DNA of 6,514 nucleotides from Lachnospiraceae bacterium UBA3802 (GTDB lineage Bacteria; Bacillota; Clostridia; Lachnospirales; Lachnospiraceae): the NCBI GenBank assembly GCA_002369155.1, contig DFEM01000135.1:1-6514 (forward strand), read 5' to 3'. Below, one piece after another: positions 1-6,514 of the stretch; the first letter of the stretch is position 1, and every line of letters starts with the position of its first letter. Under the pieces are notes generated by a model. That model did not search any database and had not been told where the DNA came from. It worked only from the letters and a program-made list of their open reading frames with translations. Position numbers and translations under genes: made by a program.

Positions 1-67
1 CGGGAACTTCCTTGCATACGCATCTTAAGCAGTCTTCTCCAATTTCACGAATATTTCTGAGTGCCAT
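1..67 (-). CDS. def: Peptide deformylase, N-terminal fragment (gene continues beyond the left edge)
   Basis: Only the first 22 codons are in the window, starting at ATG 65-67. The peptide begins MALRNIREIGEDCLR and ends CVCKEVP. This matches the usual peptide deformylase N-terminus, in which a short beta strand precedes a 'G(D)..LR...K.V' segment. The family removes the formyl group from the N-terminal methionine of new proteins at the ribosome exit, using a metal bound by Cys and two His that would lie outside this window. The gene starts 12 bases after the priA stop, and priA-def (usually followed by fmt) is a conserved order in Firmicutes, which strengthens the call. Where most homologues have small or Pro/Val residues this copy has Cys (DCLRCVC), a minor difference. 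The catalytic motifs cannot be checked here. Confidence 0.85.
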   Translation of the reverse strand, partial: MALRNIREIGEDCLRCVCKEVP

Positions 68-70
68 AAA

Positions 71-77
71 ACCTCCT
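71..77 (-). promoter_or_regulatory. Strong ribosome binding site for def
   Basis: On the minus strand the 12-base gap between priA and def reads AGGAGGT followed by TTT and the def ATG. This is a near-perfect Shine-Dalgarno sequence, with somewhat short spacing of about 4 bases from AGGAGG. It is clearly stronger than the sites in front of the kinase gene, recJ and priA. This suggests def is translated more heavily than the genes before it on the same message, as expected for an abundant housekeeping enzyme (inference). Confidence 0.8.
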
Positions 78-79
78 CT

Positions 80-2305
80 TTAAAAACCGTTCATCGGGTT
101 AAAATCAAACATAACCGATTCTTTTTCCAAGTTAAATTTTTCCGTTTCTTTTTCTATGTAATCTTTAATCTTTATAAGATTATCGTAGTTCAGACTTTTA
201 ATATAAATTACTCTTCTGTAAATATCGCACTTCTTTGAAAGAGAAGCGTTTGCGGGTCCTATCTTTCCTATTTCTTCTCTTATCTCCATCCTGTCTATCA
301 TATCCGAGATGACTTTTGAAAGCTTGACGACTCTTCTTTCATCCTCGCCTGTTATCTGGATACCGAGCAGATTGCCGACGGGAGGATACATCATTGCTTC
401 CCTGTATTTAATCTCGTCTTCGTAAAATGCTTCGTAATCCTGAGTCTTGGCATAAGTTACGGCATAGTGGTCGGGCTGATATGTCTGAATTACAACCTCT
501 CCGGGATTATCGCCTCTTCCTGCTCTTCCCGATGCCTGTACGAGCTGCTGAAATGCTCTCTCTCCCGCTCTGTAATCCTCTGCATTTAAAGCCATGTCCG
601 CAGCAATTATTCCAACGAGCGTTACGCCCTTGAAATCATGGCCTTTTACAATCATCTGCGTCCCGATCAAAACATCGGCTTCTCTGTTTGAAAACCTTGA
701 CAATATGGACTCGTAATCTTCCTGTTTCTTTGTCGAATCCGCATCCATTCTAAGAATAAGAGCATGCGGAAATTCTTTTCTTACAAAATCCTCTATCATC
801 TGAGTACCCGCTTTAAAGCCTCTGACCTTATCGCTTCCGCACTTTGGACATATCTTTGTAAACGGAGTCTCATATCCGCAGTAATGACATTTTAAATTAC
901 CGTCCCTGTGGTATGAAAGCGACACATCACAGTGCGGACATTTAACCACTTCGCCGCACTCCCTGCAGGATACGAATCCCGATACGCCTCTTCTGTTTAA
1001 GAAAAGCATTATCTGTTCGTGTTTGTTTAATCTGTCATCTATAAGATTATGAAGTCTTCTCGAAAATACCGATTTATTGCCTTCTTTAAGTTCTGCTCTC
1101 ATGTCTTCGACATAGACGCTCGGCAATGTATTTCCCGTCAGACGATCGTTTAATTTATATAATTTGTATTCTCCGTTTTTCGCTTTGTAATAACTCTCAA
1201 GCGAAGGAGTTGCCGAGCCCAGCACAAGTATCGAATCCGTCAGTTCGCAAAGTTTTTCGGCGACTTCTCTGGCGTGGTACTTTGGCATATTGTCGGCCTT
1301 ATAGGAACTTTCGTGTTCCTCGTCAATTACCACGATTCCGAGATTCTCAAAGGGAGTAAAGAGTGCGGATCTCGGTCCGATCATTATATTTACTTTGCCT
1401 TCCTTGACTCTTAAATACTGATCGTATCTCTCGCCCGCAGTCATCTTTGAATGGATGACGCTTACCGTATCTCCGAACCTCGCATAAAATCTCATGAGGT
1501 TTTGATACGTTAACGCTATCTCGGGAATAAGCATTATTGCCTGCTTCCCTTCTTTAATCCGATCCTCAATCAAATGCATGTAGACTTCGGTTTTTCCCGA
1601 GCCCGTAATTCCGTGAATAAGATATGTGTTTCTCTCACCGTTTTGGATATCTTTGTTTACGTCTTCGATTATTTTTTTCTGTTCATCGGAGAGTTCGACT
1701 TTCGAATCTTCGGGCTTGTCTATTCTAATGGGGTTACGGTATACTGTTTCCTCTTCGATTCTGCAGACATCGTTTTTTACGAGAGCCTGAATCGTTTGCG
1801 AAGAAACATTCATTTTGTTGGTAATAAACGAATACGAAATGTCGGGATACTTAATTAATTCTCTTAAAAGTCTCTCCTGCGCATTCTTATGCTTTTTTGA
1901 AGCTTCATCCGCAAGATATTCAAGTTTGGTCTCATCAAGAAGTGCTATTACTCTTTTTTTGACCTCTCTTTTGACGCTTTTTTTAACAGGCATTACGGTC
2001 TTTAGCGCATTTATCTGCGTGGAGCCGTAGCTTTTTCTTATAAAAGTCGCAAGTTTAATTAAGTTCGTATCCGCTTTAACGCTTCCCTTGGCTATTCCGA
2101 TAAGTTCTTTCGTTTTATCGGGATCGTAGTCGTTAGAGTCTTTTATTCTTATGACAATACCGTTAATTACCTTATTTCCGGCACCGAAAGGAATCTCAAC
2201 ATTCGTACCTTCTTCGACAATTCCTTCGAGGGATTTCGGAATCTTGTATGTGAACGGTCTGTCCAGTTTTTCATGAGAAATATCAACTATTACTTCTGCG
2301 TACAA
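80..2305 (-). CDS. priA: Primosomal protein N' (replication restart helicase PriA), TTG start
   Basis: A 741-residue superfamily 2 helicase, full length for the family. It binds abandoned replication forks and D-loops, unwinds the lagging strand 3' to 5' and helps reload the replicative helicase. Domains in order: N-terminal 3'-end-binding domain (about 1-105), winged helix (about 110-195), then two helicase lobes. Visible motifs are Walker A GITGSGKT (232-239), DEEH (328-331), GSATPS (363-368), GTQMIVKGHDF (548-558) and QASGRAGRG (590-598). A zinc region between the lobe motifs has all eight expected Cys (447, 450, 456, 459, 473, 476, 486, 489). The C-terminal domain carries the family YPP (640-642). 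The start is TTG at 2303-2305: the next residues, YAEVIVDIS, are exactly the family N-terminus, and there is no nearby in-frame ATG. It lies 18 bases after the kinase gene and 12 before def. No key residue is missing. Confidence 0.97.
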   Translation of the reverse strand: MYAEVIVDISHEKLDRPFTYKIPKSLEGIVEEGTNVEIPFGAGNKVINGIVIRIKDSNDYDPDKTKELIGIAKGSVKADTNLIKLATFIRKSYGSTQINALKTVMPVKKSVKREVKKRVIALLDETKLEYLADEASKKHKNAQERLLRELIKYPDISYSFITNKMNVSSQTIQALVKNDVCRIEEETVYRNPIRIDKPEDSKVELSDEQKKIIEDVNKDIQNGERNTYLIHGITGSGKTEVYMHLIEDRIKEGKQAIMLIPEIALTYQNLMRFYARFGDTVSVIHSKMTAGERYDQYLRVKEGKVNIMIGPRSALFTPFENLGIVVIDEEHESSYKADNMPKYHAREVAEKLCELTDSILVLGSATPSLESYYKAKNGEYKLYKLNDRLTGNTLPSVYVEDMRAELKEGNKSVFSRRLHNLIDDRLNKHEQIMLFLNRRGVSGFVSCRECGEVVKCPHCDVSLSYHRDGNLKCHYCGYETPFTKICPKCGSDKVRGFKAGTQMIEDFVRKEFPHALILRMDADSTKKQEDYESILSRFSNREADVLIGTQMIVKGHDFKGVTLVGIIAADMALNAEDYRAGERAFQQLVQASGRAGRGDNPGEVVIQTYQPDHYAVTYAKTQDYEAFYEDEIKYREAMMYPPVGNLLGIQITGEDERRVVKLSKVISDMIDRMEIREEIGKIGPANASLSKKCDIYRRVIYIKSLNYDNLIKIKDYIEKETEKFNLEKESVMFDFNPMNGF

Positions 2306-2309
2306 TTAA

Positions 2310-2315
2310 ATCACC
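2310..2315 (-). promoter_or_regulatory. Ribosome binding site supporting the priA TTG start
   Basis: The minus strand reads GGTGAT, then TTAA, then the TTG start of priA. GGTGAT pairs with the 5' part of the 16S rRNA anti-Shine-Dalgarno region (complement AAGGAGGTGATC), so it is a real but displaced site rather than a core AGGAGG. With the N-terminal family match it fixes the start at 2305. A TTG start with an off-centre site suggests modest translation. Confidence 0.6.
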
Positions 2316-2323
2316 AAAATAAT

Positions 2324-3313
2324 CTATCTCTTCGGGCATTTGAAAATGCCGTATTTTACTTTTCCGGTAAGTTCACTCACAAGATCGGGATCTATGTCTC
2401 CGACATTCATCGTATTTACATGAGCGCTTGATACCGCCGAAGCATATATCGCACACTCAAGAAGCGAAACTTTCTTAATGAGTGAATGTATAAGCGATGC
2501 CAGTGCGCAATCCCCGCTTCCGACCGTGTTGACCACTTCGACTTTGGGTGCATCACATATGATTATCTGATCCTTTGCGTATAAAAGCAGGCCTCTGTTA
2601 CCGAGTGTCACGCAAATGACTGCTATGCCGAAATCCTGTAAATCCATCAAATCTTCAAGCATCACATTTTTAAAAGATGCACTGTCGAAGAATTCCTGAA
2701 AGCCGATATCGAGAGGCGATAAATCATATTTGTGATTTGTAAGGCTTTCAAGTTCGTTAATGTTGGGCTTTATTAAAAACGGCGAATGCCCTACCGCGTT
2801 TGCCAACGGAGCACCTGATGTATCAAGACATACCGGAACTCCCACTCTGTTGGCCCGATCGATCAGTGTCGAATAAAATCCTTCATCAAGGCCTATCGGA
2901 AGGCTTCCTGACAATACGACCATTTCCGCTTTTTTTACAAGATTCATATAAAGATGCAAAAATTCTTCTTCGCTTTTTGCATCCACCAGATGACCGCCTT
3001 CAAGAATCTCGGTCACATTTCCCAAGGAATCAATATAATTCATATTGGTTCTTGTCTCTGTGGAAAGCATCACGAATTTGTTTGGCATCTCCCGCTGCTT
3101 TAATTCATCGAGTATCATCCTGCCGCATCTGCCGCCGACAAACCCGGTCAAAAGCACATCTTCTCCCTGAAGAGACAAATCAAAAGCAACATTTACGGCT
3201 TTACCGCCGGCATGAACGCTTTCAACGCTTGCCCTGTTTACTCTGCCTATGTTTATTGAATTAATCTTAAGCATCTTATCCACTGCGGGATTAAGAGACA
3301 CACAAAGTATCAT
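2324..3313 (-). CDS. PfkB-family hexose-phosphate kinase (1-phosphofructokinase / tagatose-6-phosphate kinase type)
   Basis: A 329-residue cytoplasmic ribokinase-fold (PfkB) enzyme, expected to transfer phosphate from ATP to a phosphorylated sugar. Visible motifs: NPAVD (8-12), sugar-binding GGKAVNVA (36-43), TRTN (87-90, typical of the phosphosugar branch), LSGSLPIG (134-141), KPNINELE (182-189), and the anion hole and catalytic base TVGSGDC (263-269, D268). The GGK...NVA and TRTN pair points to FruK/LacC-like enzymes rather than ribokinase or adenosine kinase, but the substrate cannot be read from sequence, so no symbol is given. It is slightly longer than the usual 305-315 residues because of an extra segment at about 197-216. 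After the catalytic Asp it has CALAS where relatives mostly have S/T/A...AG. No PTS, repressor or sugar gene lies beside it. It starts at ATG 3311-3313, 12 bases after recJ, with a weak GGTG site (3319-3322), and is probably co-transcribed with recJ and priA. Confidence 0.88.
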   Translation of the reverse strand: MILCVSLNPAVDKMLKINSINIGRVNRASVESVHAGGKAVNVAFDLSLQGEDVLLTGFVGGRCGRMILDELKQREMPNKFVMLSTETRTNMNYIDSLGNVTEILEGGHLVDAKSEEEFLHLYMNLVKKAEMVVLSGSLPIGLDEGFYSTLIDRANRVGVPVCLDTSGAPLANAVGHSPFLIKPNINELESLTNHKYDLSPLDIGFQEFFDSASFKNVMLEDLMDLQDFGIAVICVTLGNRGLLLYAKDQIIICDAPKVEVVNTVGSGDCALASLIHSLIKKVSLLECAIYASAVSSAHVNTMNVGDIDPDLVSELTGKVKYGIFKCPKR

Positions 3314-3325
3314 TTTTGCACCGTC

Positions 3326-5092
3326 TTATGAGAATTTGAAATCTTTAAGAGTAAAATCAATTCCCGTATTGTTTTTGTAAGTGTTTACCGAAGGATAATA
3401 CGATACGGTAAGGAAAATGTTTTTGGCCGCGAGGCTGTTGCCTGTAGGATCATAAAGAATCGAATTTAAATCGCCTCCCAAAACAGGAGCCATAAACTCT
3501 TCAAATTCTTCTGCTCTTCTCCAAAGCTTTAAATCCCTTATTCTTCCGCCCTGATCCCTCACGCTTAGAAATACATGGTTTTCGCCGACTCTTCTTGCCT
3601 TTACCAAAAGAAGATTTTTAACGGCAAAAACAGGAGTCTGATTCTTTACCCCGAAGGGTTCGAGTTTTTCAAGGTCTTCGATAACTTTAAAAGATACATA
3701 TCCGAAAGGCATGTCCGCATCTATGTAAAGTTTCTCCGTCAGATCATCCTTTGATAATTTCGAATATGAATTAAGTCTTTCCGAAAGTTCTTTTAAATTT
3801 TCTTTCTTAAGGCTCAGTCCGCATGCCGCCTTATGCCCTCCGAATCTCTCGAGGATCGGCGCACATTTTTGGATATTCTCTATCATGTTGTATTCGTCAA
3901 TCGATCTGCCCGAGCCTGTCAGCAAATCATTCGAATCCGTGAATACAAGAGTCGGATGATAATATTTTTCTCTTATTCTTCCTGCCACCAAACCGCAGAT
4001 TGCGACATGGCAATTGGGAAGATACAATACAAGCACATCCGGAAGGTTTTTATCATCGAAGTTTTTCTCAATATATTCAATGCCTTCCCTGACACACTTT
4101 TCCGTCAAATCTTTTCTTGCATTGTTCTGCGCTATGAGTTTGTCGCAAAGCGAATCGATTTCTTTATCATCTTTGCAAAGAAAAAGCTTTACGCAATCAT
4201 CCGCAACTTCTATTCTTCCCGCTGCGTTTATGCAAGGTCCTATTCGAAATCCTATATCGGATACATTTACAGCATATGCTTTGGTGGAAACTTCGCATTT
4301 TTCGCAAAGTCTGTTAAGGCCCGGATTCTTTGCATTCTTAAGGCGCTTTAATACCCATTTGACAAGATTTCTGTTTTCTTTTTCAAGCGGCATTACGTCC
4401 GTAACGCACGCTATGGCCGCAAATTCGAGAAGTTCTTCTTTTAACGGCTCGAACTTTGATGCGCCGTCAAAAAGTGCCGTAAGGACCTTAAAAGCAACCT
4501 GAGCGCCGCATATGTCCGAGAATGGATATGCATTAATGCTCATCTTGGGATTGACGAGTTCTTTTACCTTTGTCGGAACCTCGCTTTCAGTCACCGTATG
4601 ATGATCGGTAACCACAACCTCAAGGCCCAAATCTTTGGCAAGGTCAATTGCATCTTTTGCGGAAATTCCGTTATCGCAGGTTATGATAAATCCTATTCCG
4701 TCATCATAAGCTTTTTTTACAATGCTTTCGTTTATCCCGTAGCCGTCGATTAAACGGTTCGGAATCACGAAATCACAGTCAAGACCGAATAAAGAAAGCC
4801 CTTTATAAAGAATCGTCGTGGCGCAGACTCCGTCGGCATCGTAATCTCCGACTATCCTGCATCTTAAATTCTTTTCTTTGGCTTCTTTTATTTTGTTTAT
4901 CGCTTCCTCAATGTTCGGAAGACCTTTATAGGAAAAGCTCTCGGATATGTCCGTATCAAGAAATCTTTTCATCTCTTCAACATCGGTGATGCCTCTGTTG
5001 ACCATGATTCTTACCGCTACGGGATCTATGTCAAGCTCTTTGGACAAAGATTCATAATCCGCCGCTTTCCTTAGTAAAATCCAGTTTTTCAT
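3326..5092 (-). CDS. recJ: Single-stranded-DNA-specific exonuclease RecJ
   Basis: A 588-residue 5' to 3' single-strand DNA exonuclease of the DHH phosphoesterase family, acting in recombinational repair, mismatch repair and processing of stalled forks. Counting from the TTG one codon upstream, the metal-binding core shows DYDADG (84-89), DNGI (141-144), DHH (164-166) and TDVMPL (232-237), followed by FRIGPCINAAGR (283-294). The DHHA1 domain has H363 before a GLVAGRI segment, GSGRS (394-398) and GGHKAACG (419-426). A C-terminal OB-fold region runs from about 450. All catalytic motifs are intact. Length is like E. coli RecJ and shorter than the B. subtilis form, which has an extra C-terminal domain. 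I chose ATG 5090-5092 rather than TTG 5093-5095 because GGGA (5097-5100) is 4 bases from the ATG but only 1 from the TTG. It heads the apparent operon, after a terminator and a possible promoter. Confidence 0.96.
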   Translation of the reverse strand: MKNWILLRKAADYESLSKELDIDPVAVRIMVNRGITDVEEMKRFLDTDISESFSYKGLPNIEEAINKIKEAKEKNLRCRIVGDYDADGVCATTILYKGLSLFGLDCDFVIPNRLIDGYGINESIVKKAYDDGIGFIITCDNGISAKDAIDLAKDLGLEVVVTDHHTVTESEVPTKVKELVNPKMSINAYPFSDICGAQVAFKVLTALFDGASKFEPLKEELLEFAAIACVTDVMPLEKENRNLVKWVLKRLKNAKNPGLNRLCEKCEVSTKAYAVNVSDIGFRIGPCINAAGRIEVADDCVKLFLCKDDKEIDSLCDKLIAQNNARKDLTEKCVREGIEYIEKNFDDKNLPDVLVLYLPNCHVAICGLVAGRIREKYYHPTLVFTDSNDLLTGSGRSIDEYNMIENIQKCAPILERFGGHKAACGLSLKKENLKELSERLNSYSKLSKDDLTEKLYIDADMPFGYVSFKVIEDLEKLEPFGVKNQTPVFAVKNLLLVKARRVGENHVFLSVRDQGGRIRDLKLWRRAEEFEEFMAPVLGGDLNSILYDPTGNSLAAKNIFLTVSYYPSVNTYKNNTGIDFTLKDFKFS

Positions 5093-5109
5093 CAATTCCC
5101 AAATTTCTT

Positions 5110-5118
5110 TTTATACCA
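5110..5118 (-). promoter_or_regulatory. Candidate extended -10 promoter for the recJ operon
   Basis: Between the secDF terminator and recJ the minus strand reads TGGTATAAA, fitting an extended -10 element (TGn followed by TATAAT-like). No good -35 hexamer lies 16-18 bases upstream, where the terminator stem sits, but extended -10 promoters can work without one. A start about 7 bases downstream would give a leader of roughly 10 bases before recJ, which is short. Because a strong terminator separates secDF from recJ, some promoter is expected here. The exact site is inference. Confidence 0.4.
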
Positions 5119-5125
5119 TAATTTC

Positions 5126-5158
5126 AAAAGAAGCCTCGCAAATGCAAGGCTGTCTTTT
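5126..5158 (-). terminator. Intrinsic (Rho-independent) terminator after secDF
   Basis: The minus strand has AGCCTTGC, loop ATTT, then GCGAGGCT: an 8-pair stem with one G-T wobble and a 4-base loop. Beyond one bulged C the flanks AAAAGA and TCTTTT also pair, giving about 14 pairs in all and a T-rich 3' side. The upstream A-tract abuts the secDF stop codon (5159-5161), so the hairpin begins directly after the gene. The A/T-symmetric flanks mean it could also stop transcription coming the other way, though no plus-strand gene is visible to need that. Confidence 0.85.
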
Positions 5159-6514
5159 TTAAGGTAATTCGTCTTCGTCGTCATTGTCCTTGGGAACAAA
5201 TATCTTTCTTAAGAATACCCAGATTGTTCCGGCAAGGCATACGGATGAGTATGTACCGCAAAGAATACCGATCATCAGAGGAAGGGCGAATTCTTTGATT
5301 GAAGTAACACCCAGTATGTACAAAAGAAGTACCATGACGAATGTGGTCAGCGAAGTAAATATACTTCTTGAAAGTGTCTGTGTAATGGAAGCATTTACGA
5401 TTTCCTTTACATTTAACACATTCTCGGGATTGACCTCTTCGCCTTTTTTCTTTTTCTTTCTTCTTGAGCCCATCGACTCGATACGAAGTTTTTCTTCTTT
5501 TAACATTTCTCTTATTCTGTCGAAGATAACGATGGTCGCGTTGATCGAATAACCGACTATCGTCAGCATACAGGCAATGAATGTTGAGCTTACGCTTATT
5601 CTTGCCACTGCGTAGAATGCAAGAACTATCAATACGTCATGTACAAGACATGCGATACTTGCGATACCGAATCTGAAATCGGAGAATCGAATCCAGATGT
5701 ATAAAAGCATGCAAAGTACGGCGATTGATACGGCGATGATTGATTCTTTCTTCATCTCACCTGAAATCGTAGCGGAAATTGTCTCTGATTCAAGTGAACC
5801 TTCAACTGCATTGAAGTTCTCAACAAGTAGAGAATCGAGAGAATCTCTTTCGGCATCATCAAGCGTTCTCGTCTTGATAATAATCTGATTGCCGCCCTCT
5901 ACCTTCTGAATCTGTACATCACCGTCTCCCGTGATACTTTCGATATGAGGTGTAATCTGTGAATCGATTTCTTCAATCGTCATGTTTTCGCTTAATTCAA
6001 CGCTTGTAGAAGTACCGCCCTTGAATTCGAGGGAGTAATTAAGCATTCCGCCTGTCTTGGCTGCATTGATTCCCATGAATACGAAACCGCAGACGATAAG
6101 AACTACGGAAATAATAACGAATAAATGGCTCTTGCTTAAGAAGTTGATGCTCTTTCTTTCTTTAGCGACACCGTAAAGCTTAAGATTGGTAATTCCAAGT
6201 GCCATGAAGCCCTGAAGAATAAGTCTTGTGATTACAAGGGCCGTAAACATTGAAAGAACGATACCGATTGCAAGAGTCTGTGCAAATCCCTTAACGGTAC
6301 CCGATCCGAAGAACATAAGCACAAGGGCTGCAATAAGTGTTGTGATGTTACCGTCAACGATGGCACTTAAAGCCTTCTTGAATCCGACGTTAACAGACTC
6401 TTCAAGTGTCTTTCCTTTTGCAAGTTCTTCTCTGATTCTCGCGAAAATAATAACGTTGGCATCGACAGCCATACCGATTGAAAGGATGATACCTGCGATA
6501 CCGGGAAGTGTAAG
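5159..6514 (-). CDS. secDF: Protein translocase SecDF fusion: SecD C-terminus plus complete SecF (5' end outside window)
   Basis: The last 451 residues of a fused SecD-SecF, open to the right edge; its start codon is not here. SecDF sits in the membrane beside SecYEG and uses the ion gradient to pull exported proteins through. Fragment residues 1-104 are the SecD end: LTLPGIAG (1-8), GMAVDANVIIF (14-24, conserved Asp 18) and two further membrane segments. SecF follows: first membrane segment about 129-149, FKGGT (164-168), an external domain to about 250, then five membrane helices with GYSIN (321-325) and FDRIRE (331-336). Two oddities: Ala 326 sits where most SecF have Asp (GYSxND), and a lysine-rich stretch (351-357) lengthens the loop before the last helices. 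The Arg in QTLSRS (383) is kept. The tail is acidic (NDDEDELP). A terminator follows at once, so this is a separate unit from recJ. Confidence 0.95.
   Translation of the reverse strand, partial: LTLPGIAGIILSIGMAVDANVIIFARIREELAKGKTLEESVNVGFKKALSAIVDGNITTLIAALVLMFFGSGTVKGFAQTLAIGIVLSMFTALVITRLILQGFMALGITNLKLYGVAKERKSINFLSKSHLFVIISVVLIVCGFVFMGINAAKTGGMLNYSLEFKGGTSTSVELSENMTIEEIDSQITPHIESITGDGDVQIQKVEGGNQIIIKTRTLDDAERDSLDSLLVENFNAVEGSLESETISATISGEMKKESIIAVSIAVLCMLLYIWIRFSDFRFGIASIACLVHDVLIVLAFYAVARISVSSTFIACMLTIVGYSINATIVIFDRIREMLKEEKLRIESMGSRRKKKKKGEEVNPENVLNVKEIVNASITQTLSRSIFTSLTTFVMVLLLYILGVTSIKEFALPLMIGILCGTYSSVCLAGTIWVFLRKIFVPKDNDDEDELP

Noticed and set aside
2335..2350. Terminator between the kinase gene and priA
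   Set aside because: The hairpin is short with a tiny loop, lies inside the coding region and is not followed by a T-tract, so the two genes are more likely co-transcribed.
2800..3264. A 154-codon plus-strand frame antisense to the PfkB kinase
   Set aside because: It is a shadow of a well-supported gene, and its low-complexity Cys/Leu/Arg-rich product resembles no family I know.
3833..4502. Two overlapping plus-strand open frames of 162-172 codons antisense to recJ
   Set aside because: They lie wholly inside an intact recJ, have no recognisable domain or convincing ribosome site, and their composition reflects the complement of recJ codons.
5093..5095. TTG as the recJ start, one codon before the ATG
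   Set aside because: It would leave only one base between GGGA and the start codon; the ATG at 5090-5092 has better spacing. The protein differs by one residue only.
5440..5470. Possible programmed frameshift at the A-rich tract in secDF
   Set aside because: The A-run is not in the phase required for an X XXY YYZ slippery heptamer, the zero frame stays open through the rest of SecF, and no stimulatory structure was evident.
5184..5552. A 122-codon plus-strand frame antisense to secDF with a run of Phe
   Set aside because: The Phe run is only the complement of the SecF lysine-rich codons; there is no independent support for a gene.
1..6514. A novel defence, mobile or RNA-based system
   Set aside because: Every base lies in or within 63 bases of a recognisable housekeeping gene. 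No direct repeats, transposase, integrase, toxin-antitoxin pair, tRNA or structured non-coding RNA was seen.

Overview
This window is part of a bacterial chromosome with no sign of a mobile element, CRISPR array, RNA gene or defence island. All five genes lie on the minus strand, so transcription runs from high to low coordinates. The protein families, the moderately low GC content and the fused SecDF type suggest a Clostridia-class Firmicute, most likely near Lachnospiraceae. That assignment is inferred from protein character and was not searched.

In order of transcription: (1) the 3' part of a fused secDF gene (5159-6514, 5' end outside the window), encoding the last three SecD membrane segments and all of SecF; (2) a strong hairpin terminator directly after its stop codon (5126-5158), followed by a candidate extended -10 promoter (5110-5118); (3) recJ, single-strand DNA exonuclease (3326-5092); (4) a PfkB-family sugar-phosphate kinase of the 1-phosphofructokinase/tagatose-6-phosphate kinase type (2324-3313); (5) priA, the replication-restart helicase, starting at TTG (80-2305); (6) the first 22 codons of def, peptide deformylase (1-67), running off the left edge.

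The genes recJ, the kinase gene, priA and def are separated by only 12, 18 and 12 bases and have no terminator between them, so they look like one operon. RecJ and PriA both act on damaged or stalled replication forks. Def begins the usual translation-maturation end of the conserved priA-def-fmt cluster. The sugar kinase is the member that does not fit by function. SecDF is a separate unit upstream: it uses the ion gradient to help the Sec translocon complete protein export.

There is no gene-free stretch over 300 bases; the longest gap is the 63 bases between secDF and recJ. I found no previously undescribed system. The points worth a second look are the kinase in a DNA-repair operon, an Ala in place of the conserved membrane Asp of SecF, and a lysine-rich insertion in a SecF cytoplasmic loop.
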